A stretch of 64,000 nt of DNA, taken from positions 1 through 64,000 of the forward strand of contig JAHDLO010000017.1 of assembly GCA_018432235.1 (NCBI GenBank), written 5' to 3'. This document shows, one piece after another, positions 40,405 through 49,690 of this stretch (the stretch's first letter is position 1; the number at the start of each line of letters is the position of its first letter). Source of the stretch: Clostridiaceae bacterium (GTDB lineage Bacteria; Bacillota; Clostridia; Peptostreptococcales; Natronincolaceae). A program made the translations under genes and the position numbers. Below the pieces are notes generated by a model. That model had not been told where the DNA came from and made no database searches. It saw only the letters and a list, made by a program, of their open reading frames with translations.

Positions 40405-41211
40405 ATGAGTGCAAAGTTCTCCTTCAAGGAATATAACGTTTGTCAGGAAGAACCGGTAGATTTTATTGTCAATGGAAGAAAGCTAGTAACCTTTATGTGT
40501 ACACCTGAAAATTTAAAGGAATTGGCAGTAGGCTATCTTTATAATAGAGGCTGGATAAAAGAATTAAAGGAAATTGTTGATTTAGGTGTTAGCTATGAAA
40601 TCAGAAAGATTTTTGCCACTACATTAAGCTTACCAACTCATGAGGAGTATGGCTTGTCTGGTGTCTTAACAAGTGGCTGCGGTAGTGCTACAGTGCTTTC
40701 TGATAGACTTATGAGTCAGGAGGCGGTTGATTCAAGTCTTAAAACCAGTTTAAATCACCTTAAGTCCCTGGCAATGGCAATGGCAAGAGGTGCTGAAAAA
40801 TATCATGAGACCGGTGGTATTCACTGTGCAGCGCTAGCCAACAACAATGGCATTTTTATACTTAGGGAGGACGTCGGACGGCACAACGCTGTAGATAAAG
40901 TGGTTGGATACGGGGTAATGGCAGGAATAGACTTTAATAAAACCATAGCCTTAACCACGGGACGTATATCCTCAGACATGATATTAAAGGCGGTTGCCTG
41001 TGGATTACCTATAGTAGCAACCAGAAGCGTACCTACGGGTATGGCACTGGACATTGCGGAGCGCTTGGGTATTACAGTAGTAGGAAGAATATCCTCTCAA
41101 AGACCAATAGTCTATACCCATAGCACCAGAGTGCTATCCAATGAAGCAGCGACTAGCTTATCCAAGGAGGTGACAATATGTTCGGGAGATTGGGTCCTTC
41201 AGAATTGCTAG
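40405..41211 (+). CDS. fdhD: FdhD-family cofactor sulfurtransferase
   Basis: About 268 residues. FdhD passes sulfur from a cysteine desulfurase to the metal of Mo/W-bis-pterin cofactors before insertion. SGCGSATVLSD holds a single cysteine at the position where E. coli FdhD has CxxC, and REDVGRHNAVDKVVG is the conserved binding loop. ATG 40405 is eight bases after GGAGG. No formate dehydrogenase gene is nearby, so it probably serves the AOR of this operon. It overlaps tatA by 34 bases. Confidence 0.9.
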   Translation: MSAKFSFKEYNVCQEEPVDFIVNGRKLVTFMCTPENLKELAVGYLYNRGWIKELKEIVDLGVSYEIRKIFATTLSLPTHEEYGLSGVLTSGCGSATVLSDRLMSQEAVDSSLKTSLNHLKSLAMAMARGAEKYHETGGIHCAALANNNGIFILREDVGRHNAVDKVVGYGVMAGIDFNKTIALTTGRISSDMILKAVACGLPIVATRSVPTGMALDIAERLGITVVGRISSQRPIVYTHSTRVLSNEAATSLSKEVTICSGDWVLQNC

Positions 41212-41363
41212 TAATATTCAGTGTGGCATTATTTGTTTTTGGACCAAAAAGAATACCTGAAATAGCACGATCCCTTGGAAAAGGCGTTAGAGAATTTAAA
41301 CAGGCAACAAACGAGATTAAGGCGTCAGTTGATTTAAATCTTGACGAAAAAGAAAAAAAATAA
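41178..41363 (+). CDS. tatA: Tat pore protein TatA, copy 1
   Basis: A 61-residue TatA/E-family protein: a membrane helix (about 7-21), the FGPKRIPE hinge, an amphipathic helix (LGKGVREFKQA) and a charged tail. It starts inside fdhD after AAGGAGGTGA. Forms the translocation pore with TatC for folded, cofactor-loaded proteins. Confidence 0.93.
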   Translation: MFGRLGPSELLVIFSVALFVFGPKRIPEIARSLGKGVREFKQATNEIKASVDLNLDEKEKK

Positions 41364-41416
41364 AATAGTTTTTTGAGTAAAAGTATAGTAAAATAAAAAA
41401 CGGAGGTGCTTGTTAA

Positions 41417-41587
41417 ATGTTTGGTAGATTAGGACCTATGGAGTTGGTATTAATTTTAGTTATTGCGTTGGTTGTTTTTGGACCAGCAAAGCTGCCTGAA
41501 ATCGGGAAGTCCTTTGGAAGGGCGATTAGAGAATTTAGAGATCACTCAAATAAGGTTACAGCTGAGGATGAAAAAGAAGAAGCTTAA
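41417..41587 (+). CDS. tatA: Tat pore protein TatA, copy 2 (56 residues)
   Basis: A 56-residue protein starting [13 protein letters not shown], then [16 protein letters not shown] and REFRDHSNK, ending DEKEEA. Same layout as copy 1 but clearly diverged, so not a sequencing duplication. The start follows CGGAGGTG at 41401-41408. Two TatA/E paralogs with one TatC may form a mixed pore or play TatA and TatB-like roles. Confidence 0.9.
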   Translation: MFGRLGPMELVLILVIALVVFGPAKLPEIGKSFGRAIREFRDHSNKVTAEDEKEEA

Positions 41588-41625
41588 TAATATTTATCGA
41601 TAGAATGGAATGGGGATGAATAAAG

Positions 41626-42336
41626 GTGGAGGAACAGAAATTTACACTAGTTGAACATCTTGGGGAATTAAGAAAACGGTTGATGATAATAGCAGCTGTC
41701 ATAATTGCAAGTACACTTGTCAGCTATAATTATATCAACTATATTATAGACTTAGTCATATTACCTGCAAAGGGTCTGGAATTTGTTTACCTAACTCCAC
41801 CAGAGTTGTTTTTAGCCTATGTTAAGCTGGCCTTGATAGCTGGTATAGCTATGACCTCCCCCATAACAATTGCACAAATATGGTTTTTTGTCAGACCAGG
41901 GCTAGAGAAGAGGGAAAAGAGATATATTCTTTTGGCGTTATTTAGTGGCGCATTGTTTTTTGCAACAGGGGTTACCTTTGCCTATAAGGTAATATTACCG
42001 ATTACGCTTAACTTTTTTGTCAAGCTTAAGCTTGATGGCATAGAGCCAATGTTTTCCTTTGGAAGCTATGTTGGATTTATAAATTCAATTTTGTTGGCCT
42101 TCGGATTGGTTTTTGAAATGCCTATAGTGGTGGTTTTACTGACAAAGTTAAATATTATAACTGCCAATACATTAAAGAAAAATAGAAAGATATTTATATT
42201 AATTATAGTAGTTGCAGCGGCACTTTTAACACCGCCGGATGTGGTTTCACAGATGCTGTTGGCAGCCCCGATGCTGGTGTTATTCGAGCTGAGTATTATA
42301 CTTTCTAGTATTATGGGTAAAAAGGCAGAGAAATAG
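41626..42336 (+). CDS. tatC: Twin-arginine translocase subunit TatC
   Basis: A 236-residue membrane protein with six hydrophobic segments. The N-terminal VEHLGELRKRLMI is the signal-peptide docking region of TatC. GTG 41626 is used; GGGGATGA precedes it. It completes a Tat system at the end of the operon whose first gene has a Tat signal. Confidence 0.94.
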   Translation: MEEQKFTLVEHLGELRKRLMIIAAVIIASTLVSYNYINYIIDLVILPAKGLEFVYLTPPELFLAYVKLALIAGIAMTSPITIAQIWFFVRPGLEKREKRYILLALFSGALFFATGVTFAYKVILPITLNFFVKLKLDGIEPMFSFGSYVGFINSILLAFGLVFEMPIVVVLLTKLNIITANTLKKNRKIFILIIVVAAALLTPPDVVSQMLLAAPMLVLFELSIILSSIMGKKAEK

Positions 42337-42349
42337 AATGGTAATTGGG

Positions 42350-42381
42350 AATAACCCTATGTGCTTAGGGTTATTTTTTTA
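42350..42381 (+). terminator. Terminator of the Tat-AOR operon
   Basis: AATAACCCTA, loop TGTGCT, TAGGGTTATT, then a long T run. Confidence 0.9.
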
Positions 42382-42550
42382 TTGTAACAAACCTAAGGAT
42401 TTTTGTAGATAGTACATAGAGGCTATCTATAGTCTGCATATATTAAATTTTGTTGAATACTCAATAAGATTTGAGTGACAGAGACAAGTCTATTAAGTAT
42501 AATAGATATTGAGTGTTTGACATTATTATGATACTAAGGAGTTGTTAGAC

Positions 42551-42955
42551 TTGATTGGAAAAAAGTTTGCAACGGCTATAAATTGTATTGATGGGCGTGT
42601 TCAGTTTCCTGTTTTAGAGTGGCTTTTAAATGACACTCATGCCGATTACATAGACATGATAACGGAACCGGGACCTGACCATGCATTGATCAATGGATCG
42701 CCTGAGACAGTGGAGGCAATTAAAAGAAAGCTGCAGATATCTGTCGAAAGTCATCAATCTGGTTTTATCGCTATTGCCGGTCATTACGATTGCGCTGCCA
42801 ATAACATATCAAAGGATGCGCATTGTCAGCAGATAAAGCAATGTGTTGAGCTAGTCTCCGATTGGTTCTCAGCTGTGCCTGTGGTGGGGTTATATGTTAA
42901 CGATGAATGGAAGGTTGAGGTGGTCTGCAGTAAAGTTGTAGATCATGTCGCTTAG
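42551..42955 (+). CDS. Small beta-carbonic-anhydrase-like protein
   Basis: About 134 residues. CIDGR (near residue 13) and HYDC (about 78-81) match the CxDxR and HxxC zinc-binding motifs of beta-carbonic anhydrases, but the protein is about one third shorter than typical members. TTG 42551 lies nine bases after AAGGAG; TTG 42542 touches that site. It could bind zinc; catalysis is not proven. Monocistronic. Confidence 0.65.
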   Translation: MIGKKFATAINCIDGRVQFPVLEWLLNDTHADYIDMITEPGPDHALINGSPETVEAIKRKLQISVESHQSGFIAIAGHYDCAANNISKDAHCQQIKQCVELVSDWFSAVPVVGLYVNDEWKVEVVCSKVVDHVA

Positions 42956-42995
42956 GAATTGAGTAGCCTGCAGTGAATAGCGAATAGTGGCGTGT

Positions 42996-43032
42996 AAAAA
43001 AGGAGGAAATCAAAGATTTCCTCCTTTTTTTA
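42996..43032. terminator. Bidirectional terminator
   Basis: AAAAAAGGAGGAAATC, loop AAA, GATTTCCTCCTTTTTT, a perfect 16-bp stem between convergent genes. Confidence 0.92.
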
Positions 43033-43057
43033 ATAATTGTATTATTATTTTTAAAAG

Positions 43058-45058
43058 CTATACTGCTAATGTCGCCTTCTTTGATCTTTGCTTTTGAAGG
43101 AAATATATAGAGCCCAGTACGACTAAACCAAAGGCATCGGTATAGATCCCTGGCTGCAGTAATGTTATGGCAGCCGCGAAAAGCAGTAAGGTTTCATATA
43201 TCTTATTTTTGGTAACCATATATTGTTCTATGGCACATGCCAAACACAGAATGCCCAATACTGAGGATATTATAACCGGTATTGCCTGCATAAAGGGCAC
43301 AAAGGTTACTGTTGAATCCACTACCTCCTTCACCAAAATAAGCTCGGAGTTATAGGCGAAAATATAAGGTACTAGGAAGGCAGCCAAGGCCAGCTTGACG
43401 GCCTGGAAGCCGGTTTTCATAGCATTTGCACCTGCAATACCGGCCCCTGCATAGGCGGCTAGGGCAACAGGTGGTGTAATATCGGCTATTACGCCAAAGT
43501 ACAGTATAAATAAATGAGCTGACATTAGGTTAACATCCAGCTTTATAAGGGCAGGTACCGCCATGGTAGCCAATACGATATATTTGGCAGTGGTTGGAAG
43601 TCCCATACCTAGGATGATGGAAGCACACATCGTAAAGAATAATGTTAAGAAAAGCTTGCCCTGTGACAATGTTACTATAAGCTCCGCAAACCTTAGTCCA
43701 AGACCAGTAAGGGTCACGACACCTACAATCATACCAGCGCAGGCACATGCACATGCAACCCCGATGGAGCCCTTAGCACCTTGCTCCAATGCGGCTATAA
43801 AGTCCTTAATAGTAAAGCTAAACTCTTTAGTTTTATAATATTTATAGATGCTGGCTAGAGTTGCTATGACAACAGAAATAAGAATTGCTCTAAAGGCAGC
43901 CAGCAATGGTGTCACGCCTGACATAAGGAAGGCTACTATGGCAATCAGAGGTATAAATAGATATCCCTGAGTAAGCACAAGCTTGCTGAACTTAGGAAGT
44001 TGGTTTTTAGGTATACCCTTTAAGCCCAGCTTAGAGGCTTCCAAATGTACCATAGATGCAACTGCAAAGTAGTACAGAAAGGCGGGTATCGCTGCAGCAG
44101 CAATAATCTTTATATAGGGAATGCCTGTAAACTCTGCCATAATGAAGGCGGCTGCACCCATAACAGGCGGCATAATCTGACCACCGGTTGAAGCGGCGGC
44201 TTCAACTGCTCCAGAGAAATGAGGCTTATAGCCAATTTTCTTCATTAATGGGATGGTGAAGGCCCCGGTTGTAACGGTATTGGCAACAGAGCTACCGGAG
44301 ATAGAACCCATAAAACCGCTGGCAACAACGGCAGTCATAGCAGGACCACTCTTTAAATGACCTGTAAGGCTGTAGGCCAGATCGATGAAGAATTTACCTA
44401 CACCGGTTTTGTCCAAAAATGCGCCGAATAATATAAACATAAACACGAAGGTTGCAGACACACTTATTGGTATGCCCAAGATACCCTCGGTAGTTAAATA
44501 CATATGGCTTATGATTCTTTCCCATGAAAAGCCTCTATGTGCCAATATACCTGGCATATAGGGTCCAAATTTGGCGTAAATAAGGAATAACGTTGCTACT
44601 ATAGGGAGCTCTGGTCCAACAACCCTACGGGTAATTTCAAGGGTCAGAATGATTGCCAGCATCCCTAATATAATATCTATACGTTCTACGCTACCACCCC
44701 TTAGGGCAATAGTTTTAAAGTTAACAAACAAGTAACCAAAAACCCCTACTGAAAGGGCTGCCAGAAAATAGTCCAGAATCGCAACCTTTGTTTTGTCTCC
44801 TTTTTTAAAGGCAGGATAAAGTAGGAAGCCAAGGGCAAAGGCAAGTATAATGTGCAAAGAGCGTTGTCTTATAGACAATAGGGTTCCAAAGGCAGCGGTA
44901 TATAAATGAAAAAGAGACATGGCAATAGCCATAAGTCCTACGACTGTAGCCATAACGCCCTTTAGCTTTCTGGCGGAGGCTGTCTCCTTATCGTATTCTT
45001 CCATCAAACTATCAACATTTAAGGTTTCTTCTAAAACTTCATTATTTTTGAAATCCAC
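43058..45058 (-). CDS. TAXI-type TRAP transporter, fused membrane subunits
   Basis: A 666-residue protein with the small (DctQ-like, about 35-165) and large (DctM-like, about 180-640) TRAP membrane parts fused, as usual for TAXI systems. Signature segments include SGSSVANTVTTGAFTIP, SGGQIMPPVMGA-like QIMPPVMGAAAF and GMGLPTTAKY. The GTG start follows GAGGAGG and overlaps the end of the DUF1850 gene. It uses a cation gradient to import an organic acid delivered by the binding protein. Likely substrate from context: glutamate or pyroglutamate. Confidence 0.92.
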   Translation of the reverse strand: MDFKNNEVLEETLNVDSLMEEYDKETASARKLKGVMATVVGLMAIAMSLFHLYTAAFGTLLSIRQRSLHIILAFALGFLLYPAFKKGDKTKVAILDYFLAALSVGVFGYLFVNFKTIALRGGSVERIDIILGMLAIILTLEITRRVVGPELPIVATLFLIYAKFGPYMPGILAHRGFSWERIISHMYLTTEGILGIPISVSATFVFMFILFGAFLDKTGVGKFFIDLAYSLTGHLKSGPAMTAVVASGFMGSISGSSVANTVTTGAFTIPLMKKIGYKPHFSGAVEAAASTGGQIMPPVMGAAAFIMAEFTGIPYIKIIAAAAIPAFLYYFAVASMVHLEASKLGLKGIPKNQLPKFSKLVLTQGYLFIPLIAIVAFLMSGVTPLLAAFRAILISVVIATLASIYKYYKTKEFSFTIKDFIAALEQGAKGSIGVACACACAGMIVGVVTLTGLGLRFAELIVTLSQGKLFLTLFFTMCASIILGMGLPTTAKYIVLATMAVPALIKLDVNLMSAHLFILYFGVIADITPPVALAAYAGAGIAGANAMKTGFQAVKLALAAFLVPYIFAYNSELILVKEVVDSTVTFVPFMQAIPVIISSVLGILCLACAIEQYMVTKNKIYETLLLFAAAITLLQPGIYTDAFGLVVLGSIYFLQKQRSKKATLAV

Positions 45059-45552
45059 GTTAATACCTCCTCATAAAGAAATGCAATTAGTGGTCTTGAT
45101 ACAATTTTGAATTCTACTGCAGCTTGTGGATCTGAAAATTCTAAAAAAGGGATTTCTATTTTATTCATAATAAAAGTATGATTAGCAACTGTTGCACCGG
45201 TCCTATAGACCAGCTTATCCAGTTTTTTATTTATGTTGTAAATACGAAAGCCATTTTCTGTAATTTCAAAGTCATATATTGTATTCTCAGGCAGCCCGGC
45301 ACCATATGAATAAAATAGTGTTTCGGTTAATATGATTTCAAAGTCATCATTAATAGTGTAAACCTCATAGACGGGTGTAAGCATCACCGAATGCGTAAAT
45401 CGTATGGTGAAGCTGTCATTATCATTTACTCTCCAGCTTGTAAGCATTTCATTGGTTTTGTAATCGACTGCAGCCAAACGGTTAACCGGCTGAGTCAAGG
45501 TTAAGACGATGATCAGAATAATTCCCAGTAACACAATTCTTTTGATTTTCAT
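45031..45552 (-). CDS. DUF1850 protein of the TAXI-TRAP operon
   Basis: A 173-residue protein with an N-terminal hydrophobic segment (about 5-25) and the RFTHSVMLTPVYEVY segment typical of DUF1850. Members are almost always encoded with TAXI-TRAP genes; their role is unknown. No good ribosome site is visible; the hairpin at 45562-45590 lies just upstream. It overlaps the permease gene by 28 bases. Confidence 0.8.
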   Translation of the reverse strand: MKIKRIVLLGIILIIVLTLTQPVNRLAAVDYKTNEMLTSWRVNDNDSFTIRFTHSVMLTPVYEVYTINDDFEIILTETLFYSYGAGLPENTIYDFEITENGFRIYNINKKLDKLVYRTGATVANHTFIMNKIEIPFLEFSDPQAAVEFKIVSRPLIAFLYEEVLTWISKIMKF

Positions 45553-45561
45553 TTAGTTAAT

Positions 45562-45590
45562 AAGGTATTGGGGCATGACCCCAATACCTT
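45562..45590 (-). other. Intercistronic hairpin below the binding-protein gene
   Basis: A perfect 12-bp stem AAGGTATTGGGG / CCCCAATACCTT with a five-base loop, no T run after it. It probably stabilises the binding-protein message and lowers downstream expression. Confidence 0.75.
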
Positions 45591-45611
45591 AACCTCCTTA
45601 AACTAACCTTA

Positions 45612-46598
45612 CTATTTAATGCCCTTTTCATCGAAGTATTTTTGAGCACCTGGGTGAACATCGATAGGCATACCCTTAAGTGCTGTCTCTAAGGTAATAT
45701 CATTACCTCTGGAGTGAGTATCAATGATTGTTTGTCTGTTTTCAAACATAGCCTTAGTCAATTCATACACGAAATCTTCAGAAAGATCCGCTTTAACAAT
45801 CAGCATAGCCATAACCGCAGTGGTTTTAACATCTGCATCTTGACCCTTATATGTGCCACCTGGCACGGTTACCTCAGTATAAAAGCTGTATTGCTTTTCA
45901 AGCTCTGTAATTTTAGCAGAAGTAATAGGAACAATAACGATATCAGTTGTTTGGGCAACCTCAGTAATTGCAGCCGTTGGAAGACCAGCTGTTACGAAAG
46001 CAGCATCAATTTGCTTGTTCTTTAATTGATCTGCTGCTTCGGAAAATGATAAGAAGTCAGCCTTTGCAAGATCATCGTAGGATATCCCATGAGCAGCAAG
46101 GATTTGCCTTGCATTGGCTTCTGCACCGGAGCCAGGAGCACCAATAGCAACCTTTTTACCCTTTAAATCATCTACGGAGTTGATATTAGAATCCTTTAGA
46201 GCCACGATTTGAATGACTTCAGGATAAAGCATAGCCATGCCTCTGACATTTGTAATTTTATCTTTGCCTTCATACACCTCTGTACCATTGTAGGCATAGA
46301 AGGTGATATCATTCTGTATTAATGCGATCTCTGCTTCGCCCTGTGAAACTAAGCCCATGTTTTCAACAGAAGCACCTGTTGCTTGAGCATTTGCTACAAC
46401 ACCAGGCACATTGTCATTAAAAATTTTAGCGAATGCGCCTCCCAGTGGATAATAGGTACCGGAAGTTCCGCCGGTAGCTATAGAGATATAAGTAGTTTCT
46501 GTCTTTGGTGCATCTGTACCTGTATTAGATGAGCAACCTGCCATCACGGAAACTAATAAAATAGCCACCATTAAAAAAGCAAATAGTTTTTTGTTCAT
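45612..46598 (-). CDS. TAXI-family solute-binding lipoprotein
   Basis: A 328-residue substrate-binding protein of a TRAP transporter. It has a lipoprotein signal with the lipobox VMAGC (Cys22), then the TAXI core ISIATGGTSGTYYPLGG, which gives the family its name (TRAP-associated extracytoplasmic immunoreactive). First gene of the transporter operon and divergent from the D-glutamate/5-oxoproline genes. Ligands of relatives include glutamate-like acids. Start ATG follows GGGGGAAAAAAG. Confidence 0.93.
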   Translation of the reverse strand: MNKKLFAFLMVAILLVSVMAGCSSNTGTDAPKTETTYISIATGGTSGTYYPLGGAFAKIFNDNVPGVVANAQATGASVENMGLVSQGEAEIALIQNDITFYAYNGTEVYEGKDKITNVRGMAMLYPEVIQIVALKDSNINSVDDLKGKKVAIGAPGSGAEANARQILAAHGISYDDLAKADFLSFSEAADQLKNKQIDAAFVTAGLPTAAITEVAQTTDIVIVPITSAKITELEKQYSFYTEVTVPGGTYKGQDADVKTTAVMAMLIVKADLSEDFVYELTKAMFENRQTIIDTHSRGNDITLETALKGMPIDVHPGAQKYFDEKGIK

Positions 46599-47218
46599 CT
46601 TTTTTCCCCCTTTAAATTTATTCTTAACGGATTATTTCTAACCCGTATCAGACACTTGGAAACAATATTACCTTTTATTAATAAATGATCCTATAAATAA
46701 TAATTATCCACAAATTGAGATTAAAGTCAACTACTTATTAGCAAAATTGACTGTTAGCAAAATTTAGCTTTCATTTTTAGAATAGACCAGGAGCGGGAAT
46801 GAAGGGCATCTTAGAAGTTTAAAAAAAGTCTCTAAAAACTGTCATTAACTATTTATACTACTTTACCAACAAAAACCTACAGATAACTACTGAAAAACTC
46901 ATTATTGACTGAAAATTATAAAAATTAAATTGTTTGCCTCTTTCATCTTGTAAATAATTATACACACAAATGAAAAAATATGCACAACACTTTCATTTTT
47001 TTGCGTTTAGTAGTACAATATTTATAAAAGACAAAAGAAAAATGATTGCTAAAGAAATATAAATATTACCGCCTTGTAATAAAAAGTGGTCTTTGTTAAG
47101 GTATTTTAATATTAAAGCTTATAAATATTAAATTGTCATAAAAAAGGAGTCGACAATTTACTGTTGAATATATCATTAATTAGTAGACAATTATGTGAGC
47201 CGTAGTGGAGGGATGGAA
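46599..47218. other. Divergent intergenic region with inverted repeat
   Basis: A 620-base AT-rich gap between the transporter and catabolic genes. It holds a perfect dyad TAAATTGTC (47129-47137) N14 GACAATTTA (47152-47160) and a third half-site GACAATTA (47186-47193). No gene is visible. The dyad is a candidate operator for both units. Confidence 0.55.
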
Positions 47219-48001
47219 ATGATTTTAGAAACAGGATTTCAGGCAAGGGAGGCCATAAGAAGCAAGCTGTGGACAGGCCCGACACCTGCTTTAGCGCCGG
47301 GCTATGCTCAGGCGAATTTAGTAATATTGCCGTCGAAATATGCCTTTGACTTTTTTCTTTTTTGTCAGAGGAATCCTAAGCCCTGCCCAATATTAGATGT
47401 TTGCGAAAAGGGGGATTTCAGACCGATTTTAACAGCACCCACCGGAGATATAAGGACAGATATTCCCTTATACCGAATTTATAAGAATGGGGTGCTGATT
47501 GAGGAGATACAGGACATTACCAAATACTGTACCGATGATATGGTCTCCTTTTTAATCGGCTGCAGCTTTACCTTTGAAAATGCTTTAAGCAAGGCAGGCG
47601 TTCCAATTAGACATATAGAGGAAGACAAGAATGTGCCTATGTATATCACAAATATTGAATGCAGGCCAGCGGGAATCTTCAGCGGTCCTATGGTAGTAAG
47701 CATGAGGCCTATGCCTGAAGAGCTGGTAAAGAAGGCTATTGAAGCAACAGAAAAATATCCTAAGGTCCATGGTGGGCCTATTCATTGGGGAAACCCTGAG
47801 GAAATAGGAATAAAGACTATCGATAATCCGGATTTCGGTGATGCAGTCACAATACACAAGGGGGAGGTTCCGGTTTTTTGGGGATGTGGCGTAACACCAC
47901 AGGCCGCCATTATGAGGGCAAAGCCAGAGCTAGTTATTACCCATGCCCCCGGACATATGTTTATAACTGATATTAAGGACGAGGAGCTGAAGGGGCTTTG
48001 A
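47219..48001 (+). CDS. DUF1445 putative hydro-lyase (YcsI-like, D-glutamate cyclase type)
   Basis: About 260 residues, the length of B. subtilis YcsI. Motifs [33 protein letters not shown] and [10 protein letters not shown] are typical. The mammalian D-glutamate cyclase carries this domain together with a DUF4392 domain, which is encoded next here. I start at ATG 47219, six bases after GGAGGG; ATG 47213 and GTG 47195 fit less well. Its stop overlaps the next start. Confidence 0.85.
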   Translation: MILETGFQAREAIRSKLWTGPTPALAPGYAQANLVILPSKYAFDFFLFCQRNPKPCPILDVCEKGDFRPILTAPTGDIRTDIPLYRIYKNGVLIEEIQDITKYCTDDMVSFLIGCSFTFENALSKAGVPIRHIEEDKNVPMYITNIECRPAGIFSGPMVVSMRPMPEELVKKAIEATEKYPKVHGGPIHWGNPEEIGIKTIDNPDFGDAVTIHKGEVPVFWGCGVTPQAAIMRAKPELVITHAPGHMFITDIKDEELKGL

Positions 48002-48891
48002 TGACTAATCCAATGACAATGATAGAAAAATTGATCGGAGCAGACGCCGGGGGACGTGGCTTGAGTACGATGCTACAGCCGGGAGATCTAGAAGCCGCTG
48101 CTAAATCCTTATTGATGGGAAATATAATATTCATAGTTACGGGCTTTTGCATCAAGTCTGCCATGAAGGGAGAAACCGATGGCCCCATAGGGGCGGTATC
48201 TCTCGCAAACTCTCTGGTGCAGCTGGGTAAGGATATTATATTTATAACGGATGAATACGCCTTTGATTTGGTGTCGGTCTGTTGTAATGTACTGAATTTA
48301 GAGGTACCCATAGAGGTAATACCTCAAACAGCAGCTGAGGAGACCTGCCGTCATTTGCTGCAGCTATATGCCCCCTCTCATATCGTTACTGTTGAAAGAC
48401 CCGGAAGGGCAGCCGATGGAAGATGCTATTCCATGAGAGGTGAGGATATCACTCAACTGGTACCAAATACAGATCCATTGTTCTTATTGGCAGAGGAAAA
48501 AGGCATCGTATCTATAGCCGTTGGTGACGGAGGCAACGAAATGGGTATGGGCAGGATAAAGGATGCAATTTATGCTTTGGTAGCCAATGGTGAAAAAATA
48601 GCTGCCGTAACATCAGCTAAATATTTAATTATTGCAGGTGTTTCAAATTGGGGAGGTCATGGTATCGCAGCCGCCCTGTCTATTTTGGCGACAAAGCAGC
48701 TGCTGCATGATATTGAGGCAGAAGTTAAAATGCTGAAGGAAATGGTGGCAGTAGGAGCCGTAGACGGCTGTAGCAAAAAAAGGGAGTGTACGGTTGATGG
48801 CTTGAGTCTGCAGAATAATTTGGCGATTTTAAAAGGGTTGAGAGAAATTGTAACTAATGCAATAGCGGATTCAAAGGAAGAGGTATGCTGA
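48001..48891 (+). CDS. DUF4392 D-glutamate cyclase-like protein
   Basis: A 296-residue protein with IVTGFCIKSAMKGETDGPIGA, TVERPGRAADGRCYSMRG and VGDGGNEMGMG, as in the DUF4392 part of D-glutamate cyclase, which interconverts D-glutamate and 5-oxo-D-proline. The start ATG overlaps the preceding stop by one base (TGATG). With the DUF1445 gene it reconstitutes both halves of the mammalian enzyme, here as two proteins. Confidence 0.85.
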   Translation: MTNPMTMIEKLIGADAGGRGLSTMLQPGDLEAAAKSLLMGNIIFIVTGFCIKSAMKGETDGPIGAVSLANSLVQLGKDIIFITDEYAFDLVSVCCNVLNLEVPIEVIPQTAAEETCRHLLQLYAPSHIVTVERPGRAADGRCYSMRGEDITQLVPNTDPLFLLAEEKGIVSIAVGDGGNEMGMGRIKDAIYALVANGEKIAAVTSAKYLIIAGVSNWGGHGIAAALSILATKQLLHDIEAEVKMLKEMVAVGAVDGCSKKRECTVDGLSLQNNLAILKGLREIVTNAIADSKEEVC

Positions 48892-48912
48892 TTTTAGGGA
48901 GGAGAAGCTTAA

Positions 48913-49671
48913 ATGCTTTATGTCGATTTGAATTGCGATTTGGGTGAGGGCTTTGGTAGCTACAGCATTGGAAATGATGAAGGGATTTTGGAGCTAGTCA
49001 CATCCGCCAATATCGCTTGTGGCTATCATGCCGGGGATCCAATGATCATGAATAGAACTGTAGCACTAGCACTTAAAAACAATGTAGCAATCGGGGCCCA
49101 TCCGGGTTTTCCGGATATTATGGGCTTTGGCCGTAGATATATGGCTATTACACCACAGGAGGCTAAGGCCTATGTTATGTATCAGCTGGGGGCGTTGCAG
49201 GCATTTGTTACTGCCCATGGTGGTGTTATTCAGCATGTAAAGCCCCATGGGGCTTTATACAATATGGCTGCTACTGATTATATGCTGGCAAGAGGTATTG
49301 CAGAGGCTATATATGACGTAAATCCCCAATTGATCTTTGTCGGCCTGGCAAATTCCATGATGATAAAGGCTGCCGAGGAGCTGGGACTCAGGGCTGCCAG
49401 TGAGGTTTTTGCTGACAGAGCCTATAGTAAAGATGGCAATCTTGTAGCCAGGGGTATCTCCGGGGCTGTTATTCATGATAAGGACCTATGCATAAGAAGG
49501 GCAATAGAAATGGTGAAAAATAAGTCTGTAACTACTATTGAGGGTGAAGTACTGACAATTGCCGCTGATACAATATGTATCCATGGTGATAATCCAACAG
49601 CACTGGATTTTGTGGCAGCACTGAGGGAAACTGCAGAAGAACAGGGAATAGCCTTTAAGGCTTTAAAATAA
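48913..49671 (+). CDS. pxpA: 5-oxoprolinase subunit PxpA (LamB/YcsF family)
   Basis: A 252-residue protein with [33 protein letters not shown] and [10 protein letters not shown], the metal and substrate motifs of the YcsF family. With PxpB and PxpC it hydrolyses 5-oxoproline to L-glutamate using ATP. Start follows GGGAGGAGAAG. Confidence 0.94.
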   Translation: MLYVDLNCDLGEGFGSYSIGNDEGILELVTSANIACGYHAGDPMIMNRTVALALKNNVAIGAHPGFPDIMGFGRRYMAITPQEAKAYVMYQLGALQAFVTAHGGVIQHVKPHGALYNMAATDYMLARGIAEAIYDVNPQLIFVGLANSMMIKAAEELGLRAASEVFADRAYSKDGNLVARGISGAVIHDKDLCIRRAIEMVKNKSVTTIEGEVLTIAADTICIHGDNPTALDFVAALRETAEEQGIAFKALK

Positions 49672-49690
49672 CAGAAATGGGGGAGTTTTT

